Of a stretch of 56,520 bases of DNA, positions 1 through 7,123 are shown piece by piece. The notes beneath the pieces were generated by a model. That model saw only the letters and a list, made by a program, of their open reading frames with translations, did not search any database and had not been told where the DNA came from. Every line of letters starts with the position of its first letter. Position 1 is the first letter of the stretch. Made by a program: the position numbers and the translations under genes. This stretch comes from an uncultured Clostridia bacterium (GTDB taxonomy: Bacteria; Bacillota; Clostridia; Lachnospirales; Lachnospiraceae): contig CANDNA010000022.1 in assembly GCA_947385955.1 (NCBI GenBank), positions 1 to 56,520 on the forward strand. Reading direction: 5' to 3'.

Positions 1-571
1 CCTTCCAGGGACTTAACAGGATCAGGGCAGCCGCCAGGTTTTCCGCAATGGGCGCTTTGGCCGTCATTTTCCGATACCCTCTCTTATGAAGGGATTCTCC
101 TGTGGTATCCAGCCCTATCGTCACACAGTCCTTCATCAGAAAGACCCGCAGGGGAAAAGAAGCGCCGTCTTCTTCAAACCATCTGACATGGTAGATGTCC
201 CGCAGCCGTTCTACCATCGCTTTTTTCATAACGGACTGGATGTCCGATGGGCTGAACAGAGCACTCTTTACGCTGGCTGCCTTTGCCACCCAGAATTTTC
301 CGTCTTTTGGTATATAGTCCTCCCAGGGCAGCGCTTTGGTTCCCTGAAACAGCTCTTCAAACGTCCTGGCCGAAAAGCTGCCCACTTTCAGCAAAACTCT
401 TTCTCCCGTTCTCAGACAGATATTGGCGCGTACACAGGCCTCCTCATCCCCGTAAAATGTAACACGGCCGTCCTCTACAGAAGCAATCTCATATCCCAGA
501 TCTGTAATTTCTTTTTTCAGCGGTGCCTCCAGCCCGAAATGGCAGGGCACGATCCATTCAAATTTTCTCAT
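1..571 (-). CDS. THUMP-domain class I SAM-dependent RNA methyltransferase (RlmL/YpsC-like), 3' part missing
   Basis: The reading frame opens at the ATG complementary to 569-571 (MRKFEWIVPCHFGLEAPLKK) and runs off the left edge, so only about 190 N-terminal residues are visible. The N-terminal ferredoxin-like/THUMP pattern is that of Firmicute YpsC/RlmL-type 23S rRNA guanine-N2 methyltransferases: an opening of the type '..PCxxGLE..LKKEI..LG', a central SFSARTFEELFQG segment, and SLHKRGYR near the visible end. In this family the THUMP region presents rRNA to a C-terminal Rossmann methyltransferase domain, which lies outside the window. The next gene upstream on the same strand is the Asn-rich peptide gene at 655-822. 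Family assignment is firm; the exact modified nucleotide is inferred from homologues. Confidence 0.85.
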   Translation of the reverse strand, partial: MRKFEWIVPCHFGLEAPLKKEITDLGYEIASVEDGRVTFYGDEEACVRANICLRTGERVLLKVGSFSARTFEELFQGTKALPWEDYIPKDGKFWVAKAASVKSALFSPSDIQSVMKKAMVERLRDIYHVRWFEEDGASFPLRVFLMKDCVTIGLDTTGESLHKRGYRKMTAKAPIAENLAAALILLSPWK

Positions 572-654
572 ACGTTTATATTACTGGTGGTATATGGGGA
601 GTGTCAAATGATTTTTAAAAAAAGATATGTACCCCGGCACTGCCGGGTCCAGAA

Positions 655-822
655 CTAGAAGTTTTTCTTCTGGTTGTTGTTCTGATTGTTGTTTTTCTGG
701 CTGCTGCCTGTACTGTTGCCTGTGCTGTTAGAGCTGTTGCTGGACTTATCCTGAGACTGATTTGTGCTGTTCTGAAAGTTCTGATTCTGGTTGTTGTTCT
801 GGTTGTAATCGTTTTTAGACAT
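655..822 (-). CDS. Asn/Gln/Ser-rich 55-residue peptide, possible sporulation protein
   Basis: The start is the ATG at 822 (MSKNDYNQNNNQ), because AGGAGG (831-836) sits at ideal spacing; an upstream in-frame TTG at 843 would overlap that site. The product is almost entirely Asn, Gln, Ser, Lys and Thr with no hydrophobic stretch, signal peptide or cysteine, so it is predicted to be disordered and hydrophilic. Upstream, 857-886 resembles a sigma-E type sporulation promoter. I do not recognise a named family. Composition and promoter together suggest a small spore or coat-associated protein, which is inference. The gene ends 84 bases before the methyltransferase gene. Confidence 0.65.
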   Translation of the reverse strand: MSKNDYNQNNNQNQNFQNSTNQSQDKSSNSSNSTGNSTGSSQKNNNQNNNQKKNF

Positions 823-856
823 TTTACATTCCTCCTGATTCAAATTGGTTACGGTG

Positions 857-886
857 TTAGTATGTCATAAATCCACAAAGTTATAC
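857..886 (-). promoter_or_regulatory. Sigma-E/K-like sporulation promoter for the Asn-rich peptide
   Basis: On the minus strand GTATAAC (880-886), a 14-base spacer and ACATACTAA (857-865) are seen. The Bacillus/Clostridium sigma-E consensus is roughly KMATATT-N14-GCATACAMT. The spacing is exact and most bases of the -10 match. The predicted start lies about 25 bases before the ATG at 822. No good sigma-A pair was seen in the same stretch. Confidence 0.4.
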
Positions 887-955
887 CAAAGATCAGAGGA
901 AAAATCTGCCAGTTCCAGGAGTTTAAAAAAATAGGAAAAAAGTATCATTTTCTGC

Positions 956-984
956 TTGCATTTTTCTGGAAGATGAGATATAAT
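956..984 (+). promoter_or_regulatory. Sigma-A promoter of candidate small RNA
   Basis: TTGCAT (956-961), a 17-base spacer and a perfect TATAAT (979-984) are present. Transcription should start near 990-992. No open frame with a ribosome binding site follows before the terminator at 1059-1093. Confidence 0.7.
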
Positions 985-990
985 AGCCTC

Positions 991-1097
991 AACAGATAAA
1001 GAAACACTCCAATTTCTTTATCTGCAACCCTTATATATTAATTATTTATACTCCCCTCAAAACAGCTCATCGGTTCCCCTGATGGGCTGTTTTCCTT
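991..1097 (+). ncRNA. Candidate small RNA with two hairpins and three C-rich single-stranded segments
   Basis: A consensus promoter at 956-984 is followed within a few bases by a perfect 12-bp inverted repeat (993-1004 / 1013-1024, loop CACTCCAA). An AU-rich linker with the unpaired run CTCCCCTC comes next, then a 13-bp terminator hairpin (1059-1071 / 1081-1093, loop GGTTCCCCT) followed by a short T-rich tail. The transcript would be about 105 nt and has no credible reading frame. All three single-stranded segments are C-rich and could pair with Shine-Dalgarno sequences, as the UCCC loops of the Firmicute RNAs RsaE/RoxS do. The terminator is shared with the convergent HAAS operon. I do not recognise a named Rfam family. 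Confidence 0.55.
1059..1093. terminator. Bidirectional terminator between sRNA and HAAS operon
   Basis: AAAACAGCTCATC (1059-1071) pairs with GATGGGCTGTTTT (1081-1093). T-runs on both strands make it usable from either side. The minus-strand gene stops at 1112, 18 bases away. Confidence 0.75.
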
Positions 1098-1111
1098 ATT
1101 TCACAAAGCAG

Positions 1112-1540
1112 TCAATGCCTGCGCCGGAAATACCGTACCAGATAATAAATCACCGCCGCCGGAATGGCAAAGGGGAGTACGGTCACAATCACCAGTCCTA
1201 CAATCTTTATGATAAAAATAAAGAGCAAAAGCAAAACCAGCAGGAGCAGCCAGGCAGGCAGGCGGAAAATCCGACCGAACAGATTGCCTCCGGATGCCGG
1301 TTCTTTGCCTTCCCCTTCGTCCGCATAGACTCTGTCACTCTCTCCTGTGGTATCAATAATGGTCTTTGCCAGCAGCCGGGGATCTCCCAGTCCGCTCAGC
1401 ACCTCTTCTTCACTGCGTCCTTTTTTGATTTCCGCATCAATATAATGTTCATAATACGCCACATTCTCATTGACAACTCTGTGGTTCACTCTGCCGGAAA
1501 GCGCCTTGCGCAGACTTTCCGTAAATTCAAATCTGGTCAT
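1112..1540 (-). CDS. HAAS (DUF1700) domain membrane protein
   Basis: 142 residues starting at ATG 1540 behind AAGGAG. Residues 1-65 show the HAAS/DUF1700 pattern: an N-terminal FxxxLRKAL helix, YYEHYIDAEIKKG, then SEEEVLSGLGDPRLLAKTI. After a charged linker come two close transmembrane segments (about 92-112 and 114-135) and a basic tail YFRRRH. Family members are usually encoded beside PadR regulators and are thought to act in envelope or signalling control; here the partner is the unknown gene at 1552-1941 and no PadR gene is visible. The SD overlaps the end of that gene, so the two are coupled. The shared terminator at 1059-1093 follows. Confidence 0.85.
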   Translation of the reverse strand: MTRFEFTESLRKALSGRVNHRVVNENVAYYEHYIDAEIKKGRSEEEVLSGLGDPRLLAKTIIDTTGESDRVYADEGEGKEPASGGNLFGRIFRLPAWLLLLVLLLLFIFIIKIVGLVIVTVLPFAIPAAVIYYLVRYFRRRH

Positions 1541-1551
1541 CTTCTGGCTCC

Positions 1552-1941
1552 TTATAAATACTTATCCATTCCAAATCCGTCCGACAATCTCTTTTTAAAG
1601 TGCGCCGGATCCCGTTTCATATCCAGCATAGCCTGAAATGCACGCAGTACCATCGCTTCTTTATTGCAGCTCTCTGTATTTTTTCCCGAATCTGCGATCA
1701 GATTATAAATGTCCATTTCAAATACAAACAGATCAATCAGTGTATAGCCTTCCACGGAAACAGTGCCCTGGAAACAATGATGCTCCAGATAATATACCAT
1801 CTCTTCCATCAACGCCTCATCTCCAAGCAGGCCGCTCCAGAGCGTATTCCCCCACTCTGCACTCTCTCCTGCTGCCTGACAAAGCGTCTGCAGCGCCTCA
1901 TACACTTTAATCTTCCTTGCATCATATAAAATATTCGCCAT
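1552..1941 (-). CDS. Hypothetical soluble protein, first gene of the HAAS operon
   Basis: 129 residues from ATG 1941, which has AGGAG about nine bases upstream; an earlier in-frame ATG at 1974 lacks a site. The sequence opens MANILYDARKIKVYEALQTL and is predicted helical and acidic. It has no signal peptide or membrane segment and only three cysteines. I do not recognise a family. It is followed after 11 bases by the HAAS-domain gene, whose SD lies next to this stop, so the two products probably act together. A PadR-like winged helix was considered, but the typical N-terminal pattern is missing. Confidence 0.7.
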   Translation of the reverse strand: MANILYDARKIKVYEALQTLCQAAGESAEWGNTLWSGLLGDEALMEEMVYYLEHHCFQGTVSVEGYTLIDLFVFEMDIYNLIADSGKNTESCNKEAMVLRAFQAMLDMKRDPAHFKKRLSDGFGMDKYL

Positions 1942-2091
1942 CTTTGCCCTGCTCCTTTTCAAAACGGCTTTCATCGTATTTTTTCATTGTATCACATTTT
2001 CCCAGAATATACCATCAGATTCCGGGCTTTCGAAGCCTCTTTGGTATCACTGCTCAGATTCCGGGAAATACTGTTCTTATCTTCCTGAAAT

Positions 2092-2144
2092 TCATCCCGC
2101 ATGGCGTAGTAAACATATTTACTATTTTCCTTTCTGCGGGATGA
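2092..2144. promoter_or_regulatory. Nested inverted repeats upstream of XRE regulator (candidate operator)
   Basis: A perfect 18-bp palindrome, TAGTAAA-CATA-TTTACTA (2107-2124), is enclosed by a perfect 10-bp inverted repeat TCATCCCGCA (2092-2101) / TGCGGGATGA (2135-2144). It lies 56 bases before the XRE start. XRE regulators bind short dyads and often repress their own gene, so an operator role is likely but inferred. An 11-base motif CAGATTCCGGG also occurs twice just upstream (about 2017-2064). Confidence 0.45.
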
Positions 2145-2179
2145 TCTATGCTATGTTAGAAACTGACAGGTGATGGAAA

Positions 2180-2416
2180 ATGGGTTACAGGCTCAGAATA
2201 CGGGATTTACGTGAGGATCATGACAAAACACAACAAAATATCGCTGACATCTTGGGAACCTCACAGACCATGTATGCCCGCTATGAGCGGGGAGCCAGTG
2301 AACTCCCGATCCGTCACCTTATCCGTCTGGCAGAATATTATAATGTCAGCATGGAATATATCGTTGGCCTGACCGACGATAAAACACCATTGCACAGATG
2401 TGACAAACCCCGATAA
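2180..2416 (+). CDS. XRE-family helix-turn-helix regulator
   Basis: 78 residues, starting at ATG 2180 behind AGGTGAT. The Cro/CI-type HTH spans about residues 6-65 (RIRDLREDHDKTQQNIADIL, then TSQTMYARYERG, LPIRHLIRLAEYYNVSMEYI), ending with the usual VGLTDDKTP. It is a single DNA-binding domain with no effector domain, so it probably acts as a dimer on a short dyad; a palindrome lies just upstream. The last codons (KPR-stop) form the left arm of the terminator shared with the convergent glycosyltransferase gene. It may control the six-gene operon opposite it or only itself; the sequence does not decide. Confidence 0.9.
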   Translation: MGYRLRIRDLREDHDKTQQNIADILGTSQTMYARYERGASELPIRHLIRLAEYYNVSMEYIVGLTDDKTPLHRCDKPR

Positions 2417-2436
2417 GCACAGGTTATCGGGGTTTG
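2404..2436. terminator. Bidirectional terminator formed from the last codons of two convergent genes
   Basis: CAAACCCCGATAA (2404-2416) pairs perfectly with TTATCGGGGTTTG (2424-2436) around a 7-base loop. Because of the symmetry each strand reads AAA CCC CGA TAA, so both convergent proteins end in KPR. The XRE stop is 2414-2416 and the glycosyltransferase stop is 2424-2426. Confidence 0.85.
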
Positions 2437-3218
2437 TATGCTCCCAGCAGATTGTTCCATAAAATCTTCAGCAATTCCAGATTTCCCCTGAAAAAACTGA
2501 TTTTGGTAGGTGTTTTTCCGGTCCTGGGATAGGCTCTGGTAACCGGGATCTCACAGGCCCGGTATCCAAGCTGCGTGGCCCGTACCGACAGGTACGCCAA
2601 AAGCTCATACGTCATAAAAATATCCCGCAGCGGTTTTACACGCCGGTCCCTCAGATAGGAGGCGGAATATCCCCGGAATGCATTGGTGGTATCCGTAAAG
2701 TGCTGCCCGGCAGTCAGTGAAATCACCGGCGCATGCAGCAGCCTGACGGATAACAGTCTCAGCCAGGGAGTATGAACCGCCCGTCCTCCCTTTACAAAGC
2801 GGGAACCCTGCACCAGCCCATAGCCCTCCTGCAGCTTTTTGATAAACGCCGGCACATCCTCAATGCTGTCTTTGTTATTTCCGTCTATGGTGATGATACC
2901 CTGATAGCCCCGTTTCAATGCCCACCAGATTCCCATACGAAGCTGTGCCCCCTGTTTCCCCTGACCCAGCTTTACCAGCAGTGTATTCACCTGCAGGCTT
3001 TTCAGCAGCATATCATCCGTACTGCCATCGGAGGAACCACCGTCACAGATCACAATATCCGCATATTCCGATATCCGGCTGCGCATGGCGCGCTCCAGTT
3101 CTTTTCTGATTCTCTTCCCTTCATTGATAACAGGAATCAGCACCACATAATTTTTCTTTTTGGGCGCATATTCTGTACAGACAAAGGAAGGTACGCCTTC
3201 CTGTTTTTCATAGATCAT
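2424..3218 (-). CDS. GT2 family glycosyltransferase (dolichol-phosphate-mannose-synthase-like)
   Basis: 264 residues from ATG 3218, which overlaps the TGA of the isomerase gene (ATGA) and has AAGGAG eight bases upstream; a GTG at 3227 is less well placed. The GT-A fold is clear: YVVLIPVINEGKRI near residue 25, the nucleotide-binding segment VICDGGSSDGSTDD near 60, IITIDGNNKDS near 110 in place of the usual DxD, and GSRFVKGG near 140. No membrane anchor is seen, so it probably uses a nucleotide sugar at the inner face of the membrane. Last gene of the glycan operon; the sugar and acceptor are not predictable. Confidence 0.85.
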   Translation of the reverse strand: MIYEKQEGVPSFVCTEYAPKKKNYVVLIPVINEGKRIRKELERAMRSRISEYADIVICDGGSSDGSTDDMLLKSLQVNTLLVKLGQGKQGAQLRMGIWWALKRGYQGIITIDGNNKDSIEDVPAFIKKLQEGYGLVQGSRFVKGGRAVHTPWLRLLSVRLLHAPVISLTAGQHFTDTTNAFRGYSASYLRDRRVKPLRDIFMTYELLAYLSVRATQLGYRACEIPVTRAYPRTGKTPTKISFFRGNLELLKILWNNLLGAYKPR

Positions 3219-4003
3219 CCAAAGCACTCCTTTATATATGCCATTGCCTCTTCCAGGCTTCCAAGGCTCTTTTGTTTCCCCATTTCAATCGAAACAAATC
3301 CCTGATACCCCTCTGCCTTCAGCAGCTCTGCCAGCTCTCTGTGCAGTCCCCGGGGCCTGACAGGCGCAAGCCCCGGTTCACTGATATGTACATGGCGGAT
3401 CAGATGCACCCGGCCGGACAGAAGCCCGGTCTCCTCTCCGTTTTCCAGCATAGTCCCCACGTCCAGATTCAGGAGAAATCCCGGAGACGCCACCCGTTCA
3501 ATCAGGGAAAAGGCAGACCGGGTATCATTGATATAATTGGTGTGGTAAATCGGAGGATTGGCCTCCATTCCTATCACCGTTCCATGTGCCCTGGCATATT
3601 CCCCCAGCGCTCTGAAAAATCCCACTGCCGCCCCATCCTCAGCGCCTTCCGGAAGGCTGCGATTAGCAGGACAGCCAAACACCAGATTTTTACAGTCCAT
3701 ACTTTCGGCAAAGTCTATGGCCTTTCTGGTATAGGAGCGCAGGATATCCCGCTCTTTCTCACTTCCGAATATCCGCTCCTTCCTTCCATACCAGATAGAC
3801 TGCATGGAAGGAATCAAAAAACCGTAAGTTTCCTCCAGTTCCTGCCGCCATGCTCTGCTGCGCACCGTATCTCCATACGGATCTTCCGGAAAGATTCTGG
3901 TGGGCGCGATCTCCAGCCCTGTAAAACCATACTGCTTCATCAACGCATACGCCGATGCGTCCTCTTCTGCCGTCCAGGCAATATTGGAAACGGACAATTT
4001 CAT
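3215..4003 (-). CDS. Sugar phosphate isomerase/epimerase family TIM-barrel protein
   Basis: 262 residues with the AP-endonuclease-2/xylose-isomerase-like fold: MKLSVSNIAW at the start, GLEIAPTRIF near 30, a strand with GMEANPP near 147, LNLDVGTML near 180, HVHISEP near 208 and FVSIEMG near 240. Conserved Glu, Asp, His and Glu residues at strand ends fit a divalent-metal site. Members interconvert keto and aldo sugars or epimerise them; this one sits inside a glycan operon and could remodel the sugar donor or a released intermediate. It starts three bases after the membrane-protein stop and overlaps the next gene by ATGA, so it is translationally coupled. Confidence 0.8.
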   Translation of the reverse strand: MKLSVSNIAWTAEEDASAYALMKQYGFTGLEIAPTRIFPEDPYGDTVRSRAWRQELEETYGFLIPSMQSIWYGRKERIFGSEKERDILRSYTRKAIDFAESMDCKNLVFGCPANRSLPEGAEDGAAVGFFRALGEYARAHGTVIGMEANPPIYHTNYINDTRSAFSLIERVASPGFLLNLDVGTMLENGEETGLLSGRVHLIRHVHISEPGLAPVRPRGLHRELAELLKAEGYQGFVSIEMGKQKSLGSLEEAMAYIKECFG

Positions 4004-4006
4004 TCC

Positions 4007-6193
4007 TTACACCTCATTTTTTCTTTTTTCCTGTCCTGACCGGATTGCCCACGTCAGTTCCCTGATGACCAGGTAAAGGCAAATCTGTACAAAGCCAAAA
4101 TACCAGAGTACATAGTTCATATGGGTATGCATATGAGAATGGGATTTTGCCAGGACAAACCAGGAAACGGAAGCCGCAAAGCTCAATCCATAAAAGGCCC
4201 AGTCCCTGATAAGCTCCGGACGGGATATTCCTTCCTGCCCCGCTTTGCTGCGGCGCAATAACAATACCCCCGGCAGAAAAGCCAGTACCGGAAACAAGTA
4301 TCCGTCCACTCCTGTCAGGATCTGGGTATCAAAGTGGAAATACGTGACAAATACCTGCCATACAGACGCCTGCAGGGACTCCCACTCCTCCGGCCCGAAC
4401 TCTGACAGTCTGCCTCCTATCGTTCTGTGCAGCACATCCTCCCGCCAGATCGAAGAAAACCCGGCTGCCAGATCGCCTTCTCCCCGCAGCATGGCATGAA
4501 GCGAAATAGCCACTGCGAATCCGGCCAACGCGCCCGCTCCCAGCAGCGCCGCCAGCCCCAAAAGCCGCCTGCTCCGTTCCCGGTCCTTTTGTACAAATGC
4601 CGACACCAGTTCTGCACAGGGAAACAAAACCATTCCCACCATAATCGTGGAAAGATATTCATAGCCGCACAGACTCTTTGCCAGAATCAGCAAAAACGCG
4701 GTAATGCCGCTTATGATACCACTGCCCCGTCTGTCCAGGAACTGCAGCCCCAGCAATCCCGCCAGCATGGGCAGAAACCAGAGAAATTCCACCCAGTACA
4801 GATTCCGGGCAAAATTCACGATCCACGGAGACAACAGAAAAGTCCCGTAAAAGCACCCTGCCAGCAAAAACCCATACCGTCTGGAGATCAGCACTACAAT
4901 TGCCATAAAAACAGCCGCCGCCAGTACGCTGCAGAGAAGCTGCAGCCCTTCCACAGACTCTTCATAGTCCAAAAGCCGGGCCAGATGCCGGAACACAATG
5001 CCCTGCAGGCCATACTGAGACCGATATGCCTCCACATACCCCGGCTGAAACAAAACACCGTTTTCTCCTGCAAACCGGGCCAGGGAAAGAGAGCCGCATC
5101 TGGCGCCGGACAATATCTCATCCGAAGAAAGCCGCAGAATCAGCCAGATGCCATCCTGTTCCGTCCCGGTTATGGAAAAACTCTCCCCGCCGGCAAACGT
5201 GATCCGGCCGCCCTCCCTGCAGACCTTACGGGTATAGGGATTGTCCTCCACGGCAACCGCCGCTTCCGTCAGGGAATATCCGTTCTGATAGGCATCGTCA
5301 TTGCGGCAGTTGATATCCGGATTGTCAATCCATATATTTTCCTTGAGTTCCCCCGATACATCCATATACCGCCCAAGCCCATAGGCAGGAAGCGTTACCT
5401 GGTTCTGCTGCGCCACAATCATACCGGTCACATAAGTCTCGCTGCCCTCTTCAAAATGGGCAAATGCTGTCCGCTCCCGGTAAACCTTTGACGGACTGGT
5501 ATTGACATCTGCCCGTCCAAAGGAATTGAACATAAAATTCCAGGTCAGGACCAGCCCCATACCCCACAGGGTCAGAACCTTTCTCTGTCTGTGAGACTTT
5601 GGATGCCGGATGCAGTCCAGCGCCGCCGCGCACAGCAGCAAAATCCCTGCCGACAGCAGTGCCTTTTCTGCAAAACAAAAGTCAGGTTCCCCGTAAACAT
5701 AGCCGATCAAAAGATCCCCCTCTATGTTTTCACCGGTCAGATAAACCGGAGCGGCCACCAGAAGATAAGGCACCGTTTCACAGCCCTGTTCCCGGATCTC
5801 CAGCGTATACCGCTCCCCTTCCTTTAAAGAAGCGTCCACATACACCGGACACCGGGTACTCGGAACGACTTTTTCCACATTTACTTTTGTTTCGCTGATT
5901 ACCTTCCCTGCCGCATCCGAAACGGAAAAGACCAGAAAACCACTGTTCTCTTCCGGCAGATTGATCATCACAATCTCAAACCCTCTGAAATGCTTCTGTC
6001 TTGGGGAAAATATCTGGACAAACGGCTTATCCGCCAGCTCCGTATACTGTCTCAGTTCTCCCGCTTCCTCATACGCTGTCATATCACAGTAAAATCCATG
6101 AGAAAAAGCATCCAGCGGACCGATCAGCAAAAGCAGCATACCTCCGGCCAGAATCATGGCGACGCTGGCCGCCCATTGTTCTTTTCTTCTCAT
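4007..6193 (-). CDS. Large polytopic membrane protein of glycan operon (possible GT-C type glycosyltransferase)
   Basis: 728 residues. There is one transmembrane helix at about 10-30, then an extracytoplasmic domain (about 35-165), further helices near 178-195 and 208-225, and a second soluble domain (about 230-400). About eight hydrophobic helices follow (roughly 408-715), ending in a basic tail. The alternation of a helix bundle and large outside loops resembles GT-C lipid-linked sugar transferases, but I see no defining motif. A His-rich stretch HSHMHTHM precedes the last helix. The start overlaps the SDR stop by ATGA. It could be the acceptor-side transferase or a transport component; the family is not recognised. 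Confidence 0.7.
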   Translation of the reverse strand: MRRKEQWAASVAMILAGGMLLLLIGPLDAFSHGFYCDMTAYEEAGELRQYTELADKPFVQIFSPRQKHFRGFEIVMINLPEENSGFLVFSVSDAAGKVISETKVNVEKVVPSTRCPVYVDASLKEGERYTLEIREQGCETVPYLLVAAPVYLTGENIEGDLLIGYVYGEPDFCFAEKALLSAGILLLCAAALDCIRHPKSHRQRKVLTLWGMGLVLTWNFMFNSFGRADVNTSPSKVYRERTAFAHFEEGSETYVTGMIVAQQNQVTLPAYGLGRYMDVSGELKENIWIDNPDINCRNDDAYQNGYSLTEAAVAVEDNPYTRKVCREGGRITFAGGESFSITGTEQDGIWLILRLSSDEILSGARCGSLSLARFAGENGVLFQPGYVEAYRSQYGLQGIVFRHLARLLDYEESVEGLQLLCSVLAAAVFMAIVVLISRRYGFLLAGCFYGTFLLSPWIVNFARNLYWVEFLWFLPMLAGLLGLQFLDRRGSGIISGITAFLLILAKSLCGYEYLSTIMVGMVLFPCAELVSAFVQKDRERSRRLLGLAALLGAGALAGFAVAISLHAMLRGEGDLAAGFSSIWREDVLHRTIGGRLSEFGPEEWESLQASVWQVFVTYFHFDTQILTGVDGYLFPVLAFLPGVLLLRRSKAGQEGISRPELIRDWAFYGLSFAASVSWFVLAKSHSHMHTHMNYVLWYFGFVQICLYLVIRELTWAIRSGQEKRKNEV

Positions 6194-7113
6194 TTTCCGT
6201 TATCCTCAGTAAATTTCCTGATGGCTTCCATTACCTCACCCTTGCCGCAGAGATACCCCCCTGCACCGCCATACAGCCTGTCATGAACCGTTCTGTAATC
6301 ATATCTGACCGGCGCTCCTGCCAACTCATTGACAAACGCTTTTCCCGTCAGATATGTATACAGCTCTCCTGCTCCCACCGGCTCTGTGGCCGGGTGCAGA
6401 AGCCTTAGTCCGTTGGCAAGCGCAGTCCGGATATCTTCCCACAGCCGGTCAAGGGGATAAAACTGGTAAATACTCCGGCTGTCCGTAAAATGCAGCGCCG
6501 TAAACCCCAGCGCCTGAAAACGCTCCCGCAGCAGCTTCCTCTCTGCCTCCTCCAGCGCTCTGCACCGGTAAAAGCCATTGTCCTGCAATACATAAAAATC
6601 TTTCAGCGCCGCTTCCTTCCCGGCCAGCTCTCCAAACCGCTCCGCCGGCAGCATGGAAGGGATCACATGCATATAATCAAAGATAAAATTCTTTTTGATC
6701 CCCTTTCCGAACAGGCCCGGCAGACGCACAATCAGCGCATCCGGATACATCTGACGTACCATGCATTCCAGTCGGTATCGGTTCAGGCCATAGGCATGCA
6801 GCCCCGTACAGTCCACCCGGCTTGTTTCATCCACGCCCACAGGTACCAGGAACACATCCACCGTGGAAATCAGCACCACCTTCCCGGGGGCAATTTTACG
6901 AATATTTTCCGCCGCTTCCCTGATCTGTTCCAGATCCTGCTCCGGCGCGTGGTTCGCCAGATATTTTTCTGCTTTCAGCCCCGCATAGACCAGCAGATCC
7001 GGAGCCAGGCCATAGGCCCCGGCAATATCTGTGGAATGAAACCCCAGATCCATCTCTCCCTTTTCATAAATATTGCTGCCTACAAATCCGGTGCAGCCTA
7101 CCAGTATATTCAT
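6190..7113 (-). CDS. NAD(P)-dependent epimerase/dehydratase-like SDR with altered YxxxK motif
   Basis: 307 residues. The dinucleotide-binding motif GCTGFVGSN is at 6-14 and LISTVDVF, corresponding to the catalytic Ser/Thr strand, is at 81-88. The catalytic pair reads YGLNR (Y108, R112) instead of YxxxK, which is unusual for an active extended SDR. LIVRLPGLFGKG near 127 is the typical substrate-domain entry. Homologues epimerise, reduce or dehydrate nucleotide sugars. Here Lys is replaced by Arg, so either activity is retained with Arg or the protein has changed role. It lies between a GT2 gene (10-base gap) and the membrane-protein gene (4-base overlap). Confidence 0.8.
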   Translation of the reverse strand: MNILVGCTGFVGSNIYEKGEMDLGFHSTDIAGAYGLAPDLLVYAGLKAEKYLANHAPEQDLEQIREAAENIRKIAPGKVVLISTVDVFLVPVGVDETSRVDCTGLHAYGLNRYRLECMVRQMYPDALIVRLPGLFGKGIKKNFIFDYMHVIPSMLPAERFGELAGKEAALKDFYVLQDNGFYRCRALEEAERKLLRERFQALGFTALHFTDSRSIYQFYPLDRLWEDIRTALANGLRLLHPATEPVGAGELYTYLTGKAFVNELAGAPVRYDYRTVHDRLYGGAGGYLCGKGEVMEAIRKFTEDNGK

Positions 7114-7123
7114 AACCTTTCTC

